Below are positions 39,201-49,967 of a DNA stretch of 64,000 bases, in pieces. The stretch is from Leidyana gryllorum EB-2025a (Eukaryota; Apicomplexa): NCBI GenBank assembly GCA_048772705.1, contig JBLWGC010000104.1, positions 372,001 through 436,000 on the forward strand. The letters are read 5' to 3'. The number at the start of each line of letters is the position of its first letter. The stretch's first letter is position 1. The notes beneath the pieces were generated by a model. It did no database searches. It was given only the letters and a program-made list of their open reading frames with translations, and was not told the DNA's origin. The position numbers were made by a program, and so were the translations under genes.

Positions 39201-40096
39201 TATTTTCCGATCGGTAGGCTTATCGATTCGATGGATGGATAGCTCACGGGTACGCTAATGCCTTATCGGAGTACATTGCTCGGACTGTGGGAGTACCTCG
39301 CGATCACGTAGTGCGTGTGGGTCTGACATGCGGAGACACACTGGAGAGCTTGGCCAACAGCATAGCGTCCGGGGAGCGGGTGTTGGAAGGATATACGGAG
39401 GCATCTGATGGGTCGAGGCGGCCGGCGACCACAGTTGGCGGCGCCATTCTTTTGCTGAAGGCCTCGACCCCCGATGAGTTGGACCCGATCGGCCCAGAAG
39501 CCAAGCACATAATCAGCTGCTCCTTGTTACCAACTTTACACCCGGACTTCGAAAGTTCCCCATCAATGCGATGTTTCGACCGTCAGGCCAATATTCAGTT
39601 GCTGTCATACGAGTGAGTCACATATAAGAGACGATGTGTGATTGTTTGATCACAATGCAGCTTGGGGGCCGTCTCGACCATCTTGTATTGGGGACGAAAG
39701 CTTCAATTTGTGCTGACAATGGCGGTGGGATGGTATTACGTGATAATTGCTGCCAACTGTATCCTGAGTGTGAAGGCTATGGCGAAAGAGATCAATGCGG
39801 GATACACCGGATTCGCCAACTTTCTTTTGTTGGTCTCTTTCAACACAGCGGGTGCTCTGGTCGCCAGATTCGCTACGATTCGGTACCTTCGGAAGCTACC
39901 AACTTGGGCCGACAGTCACGTGCGGGCAGGTCAACCTCAAAGCCATATCTTATCGGTGCAAGACGATACCCAAGAGAGAGCTTCTTTAAATCCAGACGCC
40001 GCCTTGGTGGTTGCCTCGTCTCCCCGGTATCAAAAGACAGATGCTCAAAGCTTGGCAGGAGCTGTGATGTCTGGACAGGAATACGTCGATATCTGA
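36243..40096 (+). CDS. Degenerate copper-type P1B ATPase (pseudoenzyme)
   Basis: Fifteen exons join in frame: 36243-36336, 36389-36564, 36611-36787, 36840-37096, 37149-37254, 37308-37517, 37571-37623, 37665-37800, 37845-38153, 38200-38272, 38330-38928, 38974-39043, 39105-39169, 39218-39612, 39661-40096. They encode 1051 residues. The order matches P1B heavy-metal pumps: two HMA-like domains (DCPTAQKWVRKSLLETRGI and the GVRFATV region), membrane segments, an actuator-like part (QIKPGDLVTF, VGQRIAGGSVV), a membrane segment LAFPPTLF where CPC is expected, a phosphorylation-site region, a hinge-like part (VGLTCGDTLESLANS), and two final membrane segments. Every signature is lost: CxxC in both HMA domains, TGES (SQES), CPC (FPP), DKTGT (DLPAS), GDGxND. 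Fold retained without catalysis is inferred. Confidence 0.7.
38299..38316. repeat. (AC)9 microsatellite inside an intron
   Basis: Nine AC dinucleotides lie in the tenth intron of the P1B-like gene, between the membrane segment and the phosphorylation-site-like region. Confidence 0.85.
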
Positions 40097-40104
40097 TTTT
40101 TTCT

Positions 40105-40404
40105 TCACTTGAAGGGTTGTTGACGAACAGCTTTTGGCCAATATCCCTTGTTCACAGGTGCGACAAATTGGTAAGCTGGACCTGTTGGAGCCATCAATCG
40201 CGGAGTTGATGGTGGTGTCTCCTCCAGTATGACCACAGGTAGTTCAGGGGGCTCGATCTCGTTAGACCTTCCAGTCAAACACAGCCCCCGCTGCAATCTA
40301 GGCTGATGTATGAGCATTAGAACGCAGATCACAACGCCCACAGCATATGCAACAACGAGGGCCCAGGCACCCTCGACCCAATACCGATCGGCCCTCTCCG
40401 ACAT
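40105..40404 (-). CDS. Small single-pass membrane protein
   Basis: Single exon, 99 residues. Residues 13-33 form one hydrophobic segment (WALVVAYAVGVVICVLMLI), preceded by a short charged N-terminus and followed by a basic, then proline-rich tail (PPELPVVILEETPPSTP). The family is not recognised. Its stop codon is only 8 bp from the convergent stop of the P1B-like gene. It could be a small organellar or ER membrane component. The open frame with a good ATG and a membrane segment makes it likely to be real, but no homologue comes to mind. Confidence 0.55.
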   Translation of the reverse strand: MSERADRYWVEGAWALVVAYAVGVVICVLMLIHQPRLQRGLCLTGRSNEIEPPELPVVILEETPPSTPRLMAPTGPAYQFVAPVNKGYWPKAVRQQPFK

Positions 40405-40459
40405 GTCTCGCCTCGTCTCACCACCACCACATGCAAGGTGCGTATAAAGATAGAGTCGG

Positions 40460-41291
40460 TCAAACCGTCAGCTGCTTCAGTCGAATTTCAAGTTCAGCCA
40501 AATCCTCCTCTAATTGTGGTATACGTTCCACTTTCTGAAAGAGGGAAAACTTATTCATTAGTCCTCGTCAGTGCACCGCCAATACGGCCACTCGCTGCAC
40601 GCAAGCCACACACACACACACGTACCGATTCCTGGTTTTGTAACAAATCCTGCCCCGCAGACTGCTTGACTGCGAGCTGCCGAGCCTCATGAAGTTTCTT
40701 GCGAGTGATCTTCATTTTGTTCTTGACCTCTTCTGGATCTGTGAGCCCATCAAGGTCAATCTTGGAGTGCATGCGACCTTGAACGCCACGCTCGGATGCT
40801 GCTACTACAGAGGTTTGGACTGTCGAGCCATTGTCGAATGTGGGTTCCTCAATGATTAGCATTGGGCCGGGCGGGGGTATGCCGATCTTCTTTGGCCGTC
40901 TCTTCTTCTTTTGCGTCTCAGGAGCGTTGACCGCGTGGGCTCCCGCTACTTCACCGTTAGACTGCCGCCGCTGAGCACTGGGGGCGGGAGCAGGGAGACC
41001 CGGAGGGCATCGACGCGCCTCTTCGATCCCTCGTCTGACCAGAGCCCCGCGACTTTGGAAGCGCTCGCGCTCTTCCTAGAAGAGGGAAGTTACTTTTAAT
41101 CAGCGTAAATAGACTCGTCGTACCATGGGCATGAAGCCTGGGCGAACTTTGATCGCCTTACGGATAGAACCATCTGGGCGTCTAGAGGCAGCGATCATCT
41201 TCTCCCCCGTTTCGCAGATGATGTATGTTTCGCCAGCGCCAGAGCGCTCAATCAGCGCTCCAGGTGGGACGAGGGATCGGCTGTTCAACAT
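40460..41291 (-). CDS. PYM, partner of Y14 and Mago (exon-junction complex factor)
   Basis: Three exons (41124-41291, 40626-41075, 40460-40534) encode 230 residues. PYM disassembles exon-junction complexes on the ribosome-bound mRNA through its N-terminal Mago-Y14 binding motif. That motif is seen as TGEKMIAASRRPDGSIRK followed by VRPGF. The middle is basic and proline-rich (KKKRRPKKIGIPPPGP). The C-terminal coiled part reads KMKITRKKLHEARQL and continues across the last intron into QLEEDLAELEIRLKQL, matching the conserved PYM C-terminus. Its presence fits a genome with many introns. The second intron (91 nt) contains GT/AC repeats. Confidence 0.88.
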
Positions 41292-41302
41292 GACGAAAAA
41301 TT

Positions 41303-41578
41303 TCACGTGCAGTGTTCTTGGTGGTCATTCGGAGCGCGTTGTGGAGTAGTGAGGGCTTTGCCAGTAAGAGTCTCTCCCTGTCTGCGAAACGCCGGCTGGT
41401 TCGCTGTGTCAGTTGGATGTGCCTCTTCAGCCACCTGGTCACTGACGATCTGGGCTAACGTTTGACTCCTTTCCAGAGTGGCTAAGCGCCGAGCATCACG
41501 AGTGAATTCCTCGTCAACCTTTGTTTCATCTAAAGGGTTTCTATTGGCTTCCTTTGGAGCGACTTTCTGTTGATCCAT
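41303..41578 (-). CDS. Small hydrophilic protein, unknown
   Basis: Single exon, 91 residues from the only in-frame ATG. It is charged and lacks hydrophobic segments (DETKVDEEFTRDARRLATL, TLAQIVSDQVAEEAH), probably helical in the middle. Its stop lies 11 bp before the PYM start on the same strand, and its ATG lies 50 bp after the glutaredoxin stop. This tight tandem spacing suggests a real small gene, or a 5' exon of the PYM transcript, although no splice link is evident. No family recognised. Confidence 0.45.
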   Translation of the reverse strand: MDQQKVAPKEANRNPLDETKVDEEFTRDARRLATLERSQTLAQIVSDQVAEEAHPTDTANQPAFRRQGETLTGKALTTPQRAPNDHQEHCT

Positions 41579-41628
41579 TATTTTATAGCTTAGGGCAGGC
41601 AGGCACACACGCACACGCTACACACTTT

Positions 41629-42576
41629 TCAGATGCCTAGTGCTTGACGAATCCCGTCGGGTCCGACGTCTTTAAGGGTATCCGTGAAGATGTCGAGACC
41701 TCCAAAGAACTTCCCGCCAGCATAGATTTGGGGGAAAGTAGGCCAGTCACTGTATTTCTTCAGATAGGTCCGCATATGAGGCATATCGAAGATGTTGAAA
41801 CTCTCGAACGGTAACGCCAGGTCATTGAGCAAATTAACCAATTGTTTGCTGAATCTGCAGTATGGTTGCGTCTTCTTGCCTTTGATAAAGACCACCAGGT
41901 CGGCAGATGTAGTCATCTTTTTAGCCGCCTCTTCCAGATGTTGCAATACCCGCTTTTCAGCCTCTTGTATCTCTTCTTTGTGCTCCTGATACTTCTCGGG
42001 ATCACAACATTCAGCATTGCCTTCCACCACGATACGTCCGTTAACATACAGTGCGGTGTCTTGGTCGCACTCGATCCTGTGGTAGAGAACGGTGGCCTCT
42101 GGCAACTCCATCACGCTTTTCAGGGCCGTCATAACATTTTCCGGGATAAAGCCTCCGGTAGCGCGCAGCATCAAAGGATTCCGGCTCGCCACAGCGGTTT
42201 CAATTTCACCTTCGGTTTCGTGATACTGGCGCACCAGCTTGGGAATGTCAATGGACGGAATTGCCGGAGTGGTTTTTGCCGTCTCAATCGCGTCTAGCGC
42301 CTTCTTCGGATTGAACCCAACCACTTGGTGCCGCACGGCACCCGCATAGGTGACCCAAAGGGTCGGCAGAGCCGTGACAAGCATACGCTGAATGTCCCTG
42401 GTAGTCCACTTCGGACCACGCACAAGGACAATATGACGGTGTTCTTCCGGCAATGGTAGATTCGACAAAACCTCCTTCATAGCCTTGCACACCTCATCAG
42501 TCTCGTGGACGTAGAGGAACGCTTGAACGGCTTCCCCGGCTCCATCTATTGCTCTGATAACTTCTACTGGGAGCAT
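41629..42576 (-). CDS. PICOT/GLRX3-like monothiol glutaredoxin
   Basis: Single exon, 315 residues. The C-terminal 100 residues are a monothiol glutaredoxin: VVFIKGKKTQPYCRFSKQLV, then WPTFPQIYAGGKFFGGLDI. The N-terminal 110 residues form a thioredoxin-like domain without a redox motif (LPTLWVTYAGAVRHQVVGF), giving the Trx-Grx layout of PICOT/Grx3, which carries iron-sulphur clusters in the cytosol. The conserved CGFS active site is CRFS here; the Gly-to-Arg change next to the cluster-ligating cysteine is unusual. A middle helical segment of about 90 residues is extra compared with typical family members. It is head-to-head with the HExxH protein gene. Confidence 0.85.
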   Translation of the reverse strand: MLPVEVIRAIDGAGEAVQAFLYVHETDEVCKAMKEVLSNLPLPEEHRHIVLVRGPKWTTRDIQRMLVTALPTLWVTYAGAVRHQVVGFNPKKALDAIETAKTTPAIPSIDIPKLVRQYHETEGEIETAVASRNPLMLRATGGFIPENVMTALKSVMELPEATVLYHRIECDQDTALYVNGRIVVEGNAECCDPEKYQEHKEEIQEAEKRVLQHLEEAAKKMTTSADLVVFIKGKKTQPYCRFSKQLVNLLNDLALPFESFNIFDMPHMRTYLKKYSDWPTFPQIYAGGKFFGGLDIFTDTLKDVGPDGIRQALGI

Positions 42577-42663
42577 TGAGTTTGACAGCCAAAAATTCTA
42601 AACTAAGATATTCGCCGACCTCGAGCAAATGGGGGAGGGCTGGGTGCAGACTGTCTGTGGGAG
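42577..42663. promoter_or_regulatory. Bidirectional promoter interval, glutaredoxin/HExxH protein
   Basis: Eighty-seven base pairs separate two divergent start codons. The sequence includes a short A tract (CAAAAATTCTAAAC). Confidence 0.45.
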
Positions 42664-44256
42664 ATGAGTCACTCTCACAATGGACTGACTGACCCCAGTT
42701 CGTCACAACTTTCTATCTTTGAGGATAAGTCTGTGTGGGCGGTACTTGGTACTTTGTACTCTCCACTTTTCTACTTTGAGTCTGTTTGCCACGTCTGTTC
42801 TACCTCCCGCCTCGTCCGATCTCTATGCAGTCTCGTGCTGACTAAAAGTCGAGTCGGCTCGGGAGACGGTCATTGGACCGCCAACGGACTCTGGGTCGAC
42901 GACGGTTGGAGATTGTCGCCCACCTGGTCGATCGAGTGTGTCGACTTTGTCTCTCCCTGTCACGGGCTCATTGAAAAGTTGGAATGGTTAGGTAGATCAC
43001 CACAGATCGGTTTGAGACTCACTCATTCCGATCTTTGGCTCGCCGGGGATGCCTGGGGCAGTGGGGGACTGCGATCGTGGACGAGTTGCTATTTTAATTT
43101 TTTTATGTGGGCCTGTTGGGGAGGGGTGGCTGCTGGTCAGCCCAAGAAAGCAGCTACGCGTGGGTCTTATGTATCGCGGGCAGTGGTTTCATCAACTTCG
43201 GGTATTCCACCGTCGTGCTATGCATATCGGCCGAACCAGTGTTGGGGTTGTGGATTGGGTGCCGACAGGGAAAAGAATCTGTGTGCTAAATGTCGCACTC
43301 CAGAGCCTTTGCCTCACAGCGCTGTGGTTCAGGTCGTTCGGTATTTAGGAGACGTCGGGCTGCAGGAGTTGGACCCAGCTGAGCTGTTGCATTCGCGCTT
43401 CTTGGGTACTGCGGAAGAGATCTTTGCCTCTCACCATAAAAGGAGGGTTGCCCCAACAAAGCAGTGTCGTAGTAGTACGTATCCTGTCAAGAGCACAAAG
43501 TCAGCTTTGAAGGAGTGGGGATGCGAGGCAACGGACGAAATGACTGAGAAGTTGCTGGAAATGGATGCGTTGGATATGACGACCATACATTTATGGGTGA
43601 AGCGCCAGCCCTGTATTTGGTTGGCCGTATTTTGGTTGGAAAAGATTCTGTCTGTCAAGGAAGTAATGCGACTGAGTGCTCGGCTGCACCAATTGAGCTC
43701 CTATGCCAATCCTCGGCTGCGACCCGTTTTGGGGCGACACCGAACAGCAGATCTGTTCGCGAAGGAACTAAAGATTCGCCGAGACTTCATCAACAACCCC
43801 GGTCAATTGGGTTATTCAAGACTTACCTCCTGCTACATTGCGATCGATGAGACGGGTGCTCAACGCACCCAGGCTCGGCAGTTACAGGAAATCGTAATTA
43901 CTCCCTTCCTCCCGCACGAGTTGGCACGAGTGGTTTTGCTCCATGAGCTCGTGCACGCAGCACTTTGGCTCAAGAAACCCTACAACATCGGTGCGGGAGG
44001 GAAGCATCCATCTGAGGAGACAATTTGCCACATTGTGACGTTAGACTACATCAAAGCGCGACTCTCATTGCTGTCAAGGTCGACCTACAATGGCCAGGAC
44101 AGGGATAGAATGATACTACATCATCGCTATAAACGCTGCCAAGAGGACGCCCACAAAGACCCCTATTTTTCCAAGTGGATGCGAATCTACAATTTGTACG
44201 GATGGGAAGCCTTGGCTGACTCATTCTTTAGCATTGTTCGACAAAAAACTCTATGA
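42664..44256 (+). CDS. HExxH zinc metallopeptidase-like protein (DA1-like)
   Basis: Single exon, 530 residues. The last 150 residues hold VVLLHELVHAALWLKKP, a HExxH zinc site, followed 20-odd residues later by SEETICHIVTLDYIKARL. This spacing and the EE-x-IC motif match the peptidase domain of plant DA1/DAR proteins. A four-cysteine cluster near the middle (CWGCGLGADREKNLCAKC) looks like a zinc finger, as DA1 carries a LIM domain. DA1 peptidases cut ubiquitin-pathway regulators that set organ size in plants. The N-terminal 200 residues are Trp-rich and unfamiliar, and could in part be over-called if a later ATG is used. Assignment rests on the C-terminal motifs only. Confidence 0.62.
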   Translation: MSHSHNGLTDPSSSQLSIFEDKSVWAVLGTLYSPLFYFESVCHVCSTSRLVRSLCSLVLTKSRVGSGDGHWTANGLWVDDGWRLSPTWSIECVDFVSPCHGLIEKLEWLGRSPQIGLRLTHSDLWLAGDAWGSGGLRSWTSCYFNFFMWACWGGVAAGQPKKAATRGSYVSRAVVSSTSGIPPSCYAYRPNQCWGCGLGADREKNLCAKCRTPEPLPHSAVVQVVRYLGDVGLQELDPAELLHSRFLGTAEEIFASHHKRRVAPTKQCRSSTYPVKSTKSALKEWGCEATDEMTEKLLEMDALDMTTIHLWVKRQPCIWLAVFWLEKILSVKEVMRLSARLHQLSSYANPRLRPVLGRHRTADLFAKELKIRRDFINNPGQLGYSRLTSCYIAIDETGAQRTQARQLQEIVITPFLPHELARVVLLHELVHAALWLKKPYNIGAGGKHPSEETICHIVTLDYIKARLSLLSRSTYNGQDRDRMILHHRYKRCQEDAHKDPYFSKWMRIYNLYGWEALADSFFSIVRQKTL

Positions 44257-44938
44257 ACGACAATTTATCTCTGCACTCCCTCACCACTGTGATAAGCTGA
44301 AATATTGCCTTCATGGCAGTGGTGGGTGCTCTCGTTGTCCATAAGTGTTCCCTGCACACGTTGTAACGTGCCCAGCCGGGTGGATCTGACCTGACCGCCA
44401 ACCCCCCTCTCGATCTGATGTCTGGCCGATCTCCTGAGAATAATAGCAGCGACCGACCGACCGTTATACCAGTCCCACTGTGATTATCATTCCCGATCAA
44501 CGGAGAAGAGGAGTCGGCAATAGGAGTTCTCGGCACAGTTTCAGGTCCACCGGCAGAGGAGCAGACGACGGAAGTCTGAAGAGTGGCATGGCAATAAGTG
44601 GCCAGCGTATCACTGCCTGTCACGGTGTAAGTCTCTTCATCAAGGCGATGATCTGCAATGTCGGTGGACGCCGGTCTGACGCTGGGGGGCCCTTCAGTAA
44701 AGTTGCCTGTCGATCTCAATAAAAATTTAATATCTTAACCGCCTCAATTAGATCCGCACACATCATCTAGCCCGGGAGCGCTTTGCAGTGTTGAGCACCA
44801 GTGGAAAGTACAGTGAACGACGATGTAGCTATACGGGAATGCATACGTGCTGAAATGCATCACGCGGATTGGTCAAGGGTGGAGGTGTACGTCTGCTGTG
44901 TACGTGGGGGATGTATATATGGGCGAGTGTGCGCTCGG
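44257..44938. other. Gene-free region
   Basis: I see no supported gene on either strand. A 163-codon minus-strand open frame overlaps the preceding gene but has no suitable ATG and random-looking composition. There is no recognisable tRNA or other RNA. An AT-rich patch (AATAAAAATTTAATATC) lies near 44717. Confidence 0.4.
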
Positions 44939-47214
<2,276 letters not shown>

Positions 47215-47319
47215 TCTGGTGCCTACTCTAAGTAGGAAGCATCACTTCGCTCCAGAAAAAATTCAGCAAGCTGCCCACGGTGCAGGGAAGAAGCATTCCA
47301 GTGTTTTTTCCGCGACCCG
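47215..47319. promoter_or_regulatory. Bidirectional promoter interval, AMPK alpha/SAR1
   Basis: 105 bp separate the divergent start codons, with an A6 tract (AGAAAAAATTCAGC) near the middle. Confidence 0.45.
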
Positions 47320-48137
47320 ATGTTCTTCAACTGGTGAGGCTTGCGCCGATTGATGTGTTCCAGTGCGATTGGACGGCAGGTTCTGGAACGTCCTCAACTG
47401 GCTGGGGTTGTCGCACAAAAATGCTAAGATCCTGTTCCTGGGACTCGACAATGCCGGCAAGACGACTCTGCTGCACGTTTTGAAGGATGACCGGCTGTCG
47501 ACTCACGTTCCTACTCTCCATCCGCGTAAGCGACCGTCTCCGAGCGGCACGTCTCCTGACAGACTCGGAGGAGCTCATCATGGGCGGTGTCAAGTTTAAG
47601 ACCTTTGACCTGGGTGGTCACGAGACCGCCCGCCGTATTTGGAAGGACTACTTTGCCACCGTCGACGGGGTGATATTCATGGTCGACGCATCGGATCGAT
47701 CAAGGTTCCGCGAAGCTAAAGACGAGCTCGACGTGAGTGGAAGACACAGATGGCCCCCATTACTTTTCTGTCTCACACAGCAATTGCTCAATTCCCAAGA
47801 ATTGTGCAACACACCTTTCTGCGTCTTGGGTAATAAGATAGATATTCGCGAAGCGGCTTCCGAAGATGAACTAAGAATGGGCCTGGGATTGCTGCAACAT
47901 GTGACCTATGGCCGAGAGGTACGCGTCTTTCGAGTCCACCATTTCCCCTTTCACTCTTTCTCCGCTCAACAGACAAGAAGATCGGACACCCAAGTGCGAC
48001 CGATCGAGGTATTCATGTGCAGCGTGGTACAGCGGATGGGCTACAACGAGGGTAAGAGGGCGTTGTTCCGATCGATCAATCAATTAATCTTTCTTTGACC
48101 TGCAGCTTTCACATGGTTGGCTCAGTTCTTGCCCTGA
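47320..48137 (+). CDS. SAR1: SAR1 small GTPase of COPII vesicles
   Basis: Six exons (47320-47333, 47380-47525, 47563-47732, 47781-47918, 47973-48051, 48106-48137) encode 192 residues. SAR1 drives COPII coat assembly at ER exit sites. The N-terminal amphipathic helix [15 protein letters not shown] is split by the first intron. The P-loop is GLDNAGKTT, the switch region has [16 protein letters not shown], and the base-recognition motif is GNKIDI. The C-terminus reads [17 protein letters not shown] then WLAQFLP, as in SAR1 and not in ARF. Length is typical. The first coding exon is only 14 nt. Introns are 37-54 nt. Confidence 0.95.
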
Positions 48138-48196
48138 ATATGAATGTGAAATGAGACCAAAAAAATAGCTTTTCGCAGCTTATCATCATCAACACC

Positions 48197-49183
48197 ATGG
48201 ATCAACATCGTGTAGTCATAGGGCACTCTTTGATCACTCCCCGCCACGACCAAATCAAAGCCGGTCCCATCTCCATTGGACCCGTCAGCCGTCCTGACAT
48301 CGAGGAGGCGGTCAAAGCTGCGGGCGGGACACTCGTCGCTCTGGGAGAAGAGACTCGCGGACTGGTCTGGTTGGTCAACAATGCTTCCGAATTCACCAAG
48401 GCCATGGCAAAGTGTCCCAACTGTCAGTGGGTCCAGTTGCCGTGGGCGGGTGTTGACAGGTTCACTCCCACACTGCAGCAATTCGCTGGCAGACGGGACA
48501 TAGTCTTTACCTCTGCAAAGGGCGCCTACGCCGAGCCCGTCGCCGAGCACGCCGTGGCTCTGACCCTCGGTGGGCTTCGTTTATTCCCCAAGAGAGCCCG
48601 CGCTTCGAGATGGGAAGACACTGAAATGGGAACGAGTCTCTATGGACTAAATGTCGTCGTAATTGGTGCTGGCGGTATAGCGACAGAGTACATTCGGTTG
48701 TTGAAGCCTTTCCGATGCACTTTTACTGTTGTCAGAAACCGAGCGGGGACTGTGGAGGGAGCCGAGAAGGTCGTGACCTTCCAGGATCTCCATTCGGTGC
48801 TCCCGTCTGCTGATGTCGTTATAATTGCCGCCCCTCTGACGCCTGCCACCACTAAAATGTTCTCCACCGCCGAATTCAAAATGATGAAGAAAACAGCGTA
48901 CATAGTCAATGTTGGTCGCGGCCCCATCATTGATACTGACGCTCTGGGTGCAGCTATTGAGAACAATGAGATCGGCGGCGCGGGCCTCGATGTCACCGAC
49001 CCCGAGCCGCTGCCAGAAGGACACCCCTTGTGGAAGGACGAACGAGTCATGATCACCCCCCACTCTGCCGACACTGAGGAGATGTGCAAACCGCTACTGG
49101 CGGCCAGAACTAAGGCTAATGTCTCGGCTCTGTTGAATGGGACGGAGTTTGAAGGTCTGGTGGATCTCCAACTCGGATACTAA
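48197..49183 (+). CDS. D-2-hydroxyacid dehydrogenase family protein
   Basis: Single exon, 328 residues. NAD-binding motif VVVIGAGGIATEYI lies in the middle. The catalytic set of the family is present: Arg in VNVGRGPIID, Glu in LDVTDPEPLPEGHPLW and His in ITPHSAD. Length is standard for D-lactate, glyoxylate/hydroxypyruvate or phosphoglycerate dehydrogenase-like enzymes. The N-terminal substrate-binding half (LVWLVNNASEF, CQWVQLPWAGVD) resembles the hydroxypyruvate/glyoxylate reductase branch more than SerA, and no ACT domain is present. The start is the first ATG, following a short A tract (CCAAAAAAATAGC). Confidence 0.88.
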   Translation: MDQHRVVIGHSLITPRHDQIKAGPISIGPVSRPDIEEAVKAAGGTLVALGEETRGLVWLVNNASEFTKAMAKCPNCQWVQLPWAGVDRFTPTLQQFAGRRDIVFTSAKGAYAEPVAEHAVALTLGGLRLFPKRARASRWEDTEMGTSLYGLNVVVIGAGGIATEYIRLLKPFRCTFTVVRNRAGTVEGAEKVVTFQDLHSVLPSADVVIIAAPLTPATTKMFSTAEFKMMKKTAYIVNVGRGPIIDTDALGAAIENNEIGGAGLDVTDPEPLPEGHPLWKDERVMITPHSADTEEMCKPLLAARTKANVSALLNGTEFEGLVDLQLGY

Positions 49184-49486
49184 GCAGGCAGGCATTGGAT
49201 TTTTAGTTTCGTGAAAGAGGGAATGGAAGGCACAAATAACACCACCACCACCACCACCACCACCAGTTGACATGAAATTCCACACCAAAAGCAGTACTGC
49301 CTATGGCAGATGGTGGCAGAAGAGTGGGCACACGCGCGCGGGCGCGCCTTCAAAACAAAGCTGTTCCTCACACGCTCGCACCCGGCAATGCACAGAGAGA
49401 ATTGTGAGCTCAAAATGTCTGATAGAAGCGAGAATCCGATGCGGCGCGCGCTGTTTGGCCCCCATTTCCTGTTCCGTCCACACCCC
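49184..49486. other. Convergent intergenic region
   Basis: It holds the 3' flanks of two convergent genes (the dehydrogenase and SUMO). It contains the (ACC)9 repeat listed separately and GC-rich palindromic GCGCGCGGGCGCGC near 49336; no coding signal. Confidence 0.45.
49239..49265. repeat. (ACC)9 microsatellite
   Basis: Nine uninterrupted ACC units lie in the non-coding region between the dehydrogenase and SUMO genes. Confidence 0.85.
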
Positions 49487-49874
49487 TTAGTGGCCGCCAA
49501 CTTGTTGTACCATAGCGTCAATCAAGTCGCCGTCCTCCATACCCAATTCCTCGGGAGTGTGGTCGCCACGGATACGTTCACCGTCGTAAAGGAAGCGCAC
49601 AGCATCAGGAGACTAAAGTAAGAAGAGGCGTTATGGAGAAAGGGTATTGGTGGTAGTGATAGCTTACCTGTCCGAGCCTGGCGCAGTAGGTATTCATCAG
49701 CTTCTCCATCTTTGTCTTCCGCTTGATTCGGAAGTATACCTCGTTGCCATCAACGGACCGGACCTTCAATTGAATATGAGTCTGCTCGGTGGGCTGAGCG
49801 GCAGCCGCTTCCTCAGTCCTCTCGGGGTTCTGTTCGGTGCTCTTCTCAGCGGACGGATCGTTGTTCTCAGACAT
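49487..49874 (-). CDS. SUMO: SUMO ubiquitin-like modifier
   Basis: Two exons (49668-49874, 49487-49612) encode 110 residues. The beta-grasp core is clear: [35 protein letters not shown], then across the intron [20 protein letters not shown] and [17 protein letters not shown]. The Gly-Gly motif is followed by a single histidine, so only one residue must be removed by the SUMO protease. The first 30 residues are acidic and flexible, as in SMT3. The product is conjugated to lysines of target proteins, mostly in the nucleus. Confidence 0.96.
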
Positions 49875-49967
49875 CCTCTCTAACTACTCCTCTCAAAAAA
49901 GAATTTCTCCTTTTTCAAATCACTCAACCCACTCGCCTAACCATTGTTCAATCTCAACTCCCATCAT

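Noticed and set aside
36243-40096. P5-type (ATP13A) or intact P-type ATPase
   Set aside because: First impression from membrane segments and a GDTLESLANS phrase, but the HMA-like start, domain order and final helices fit P1B, and no DKTGT exists in any frame near the expected site.
44228-44719. 163-codon minus-strand open frame
   Set aside because: There is no ATG before its last third, it overlaps the end of the HExxH gene, and its composition looks random.
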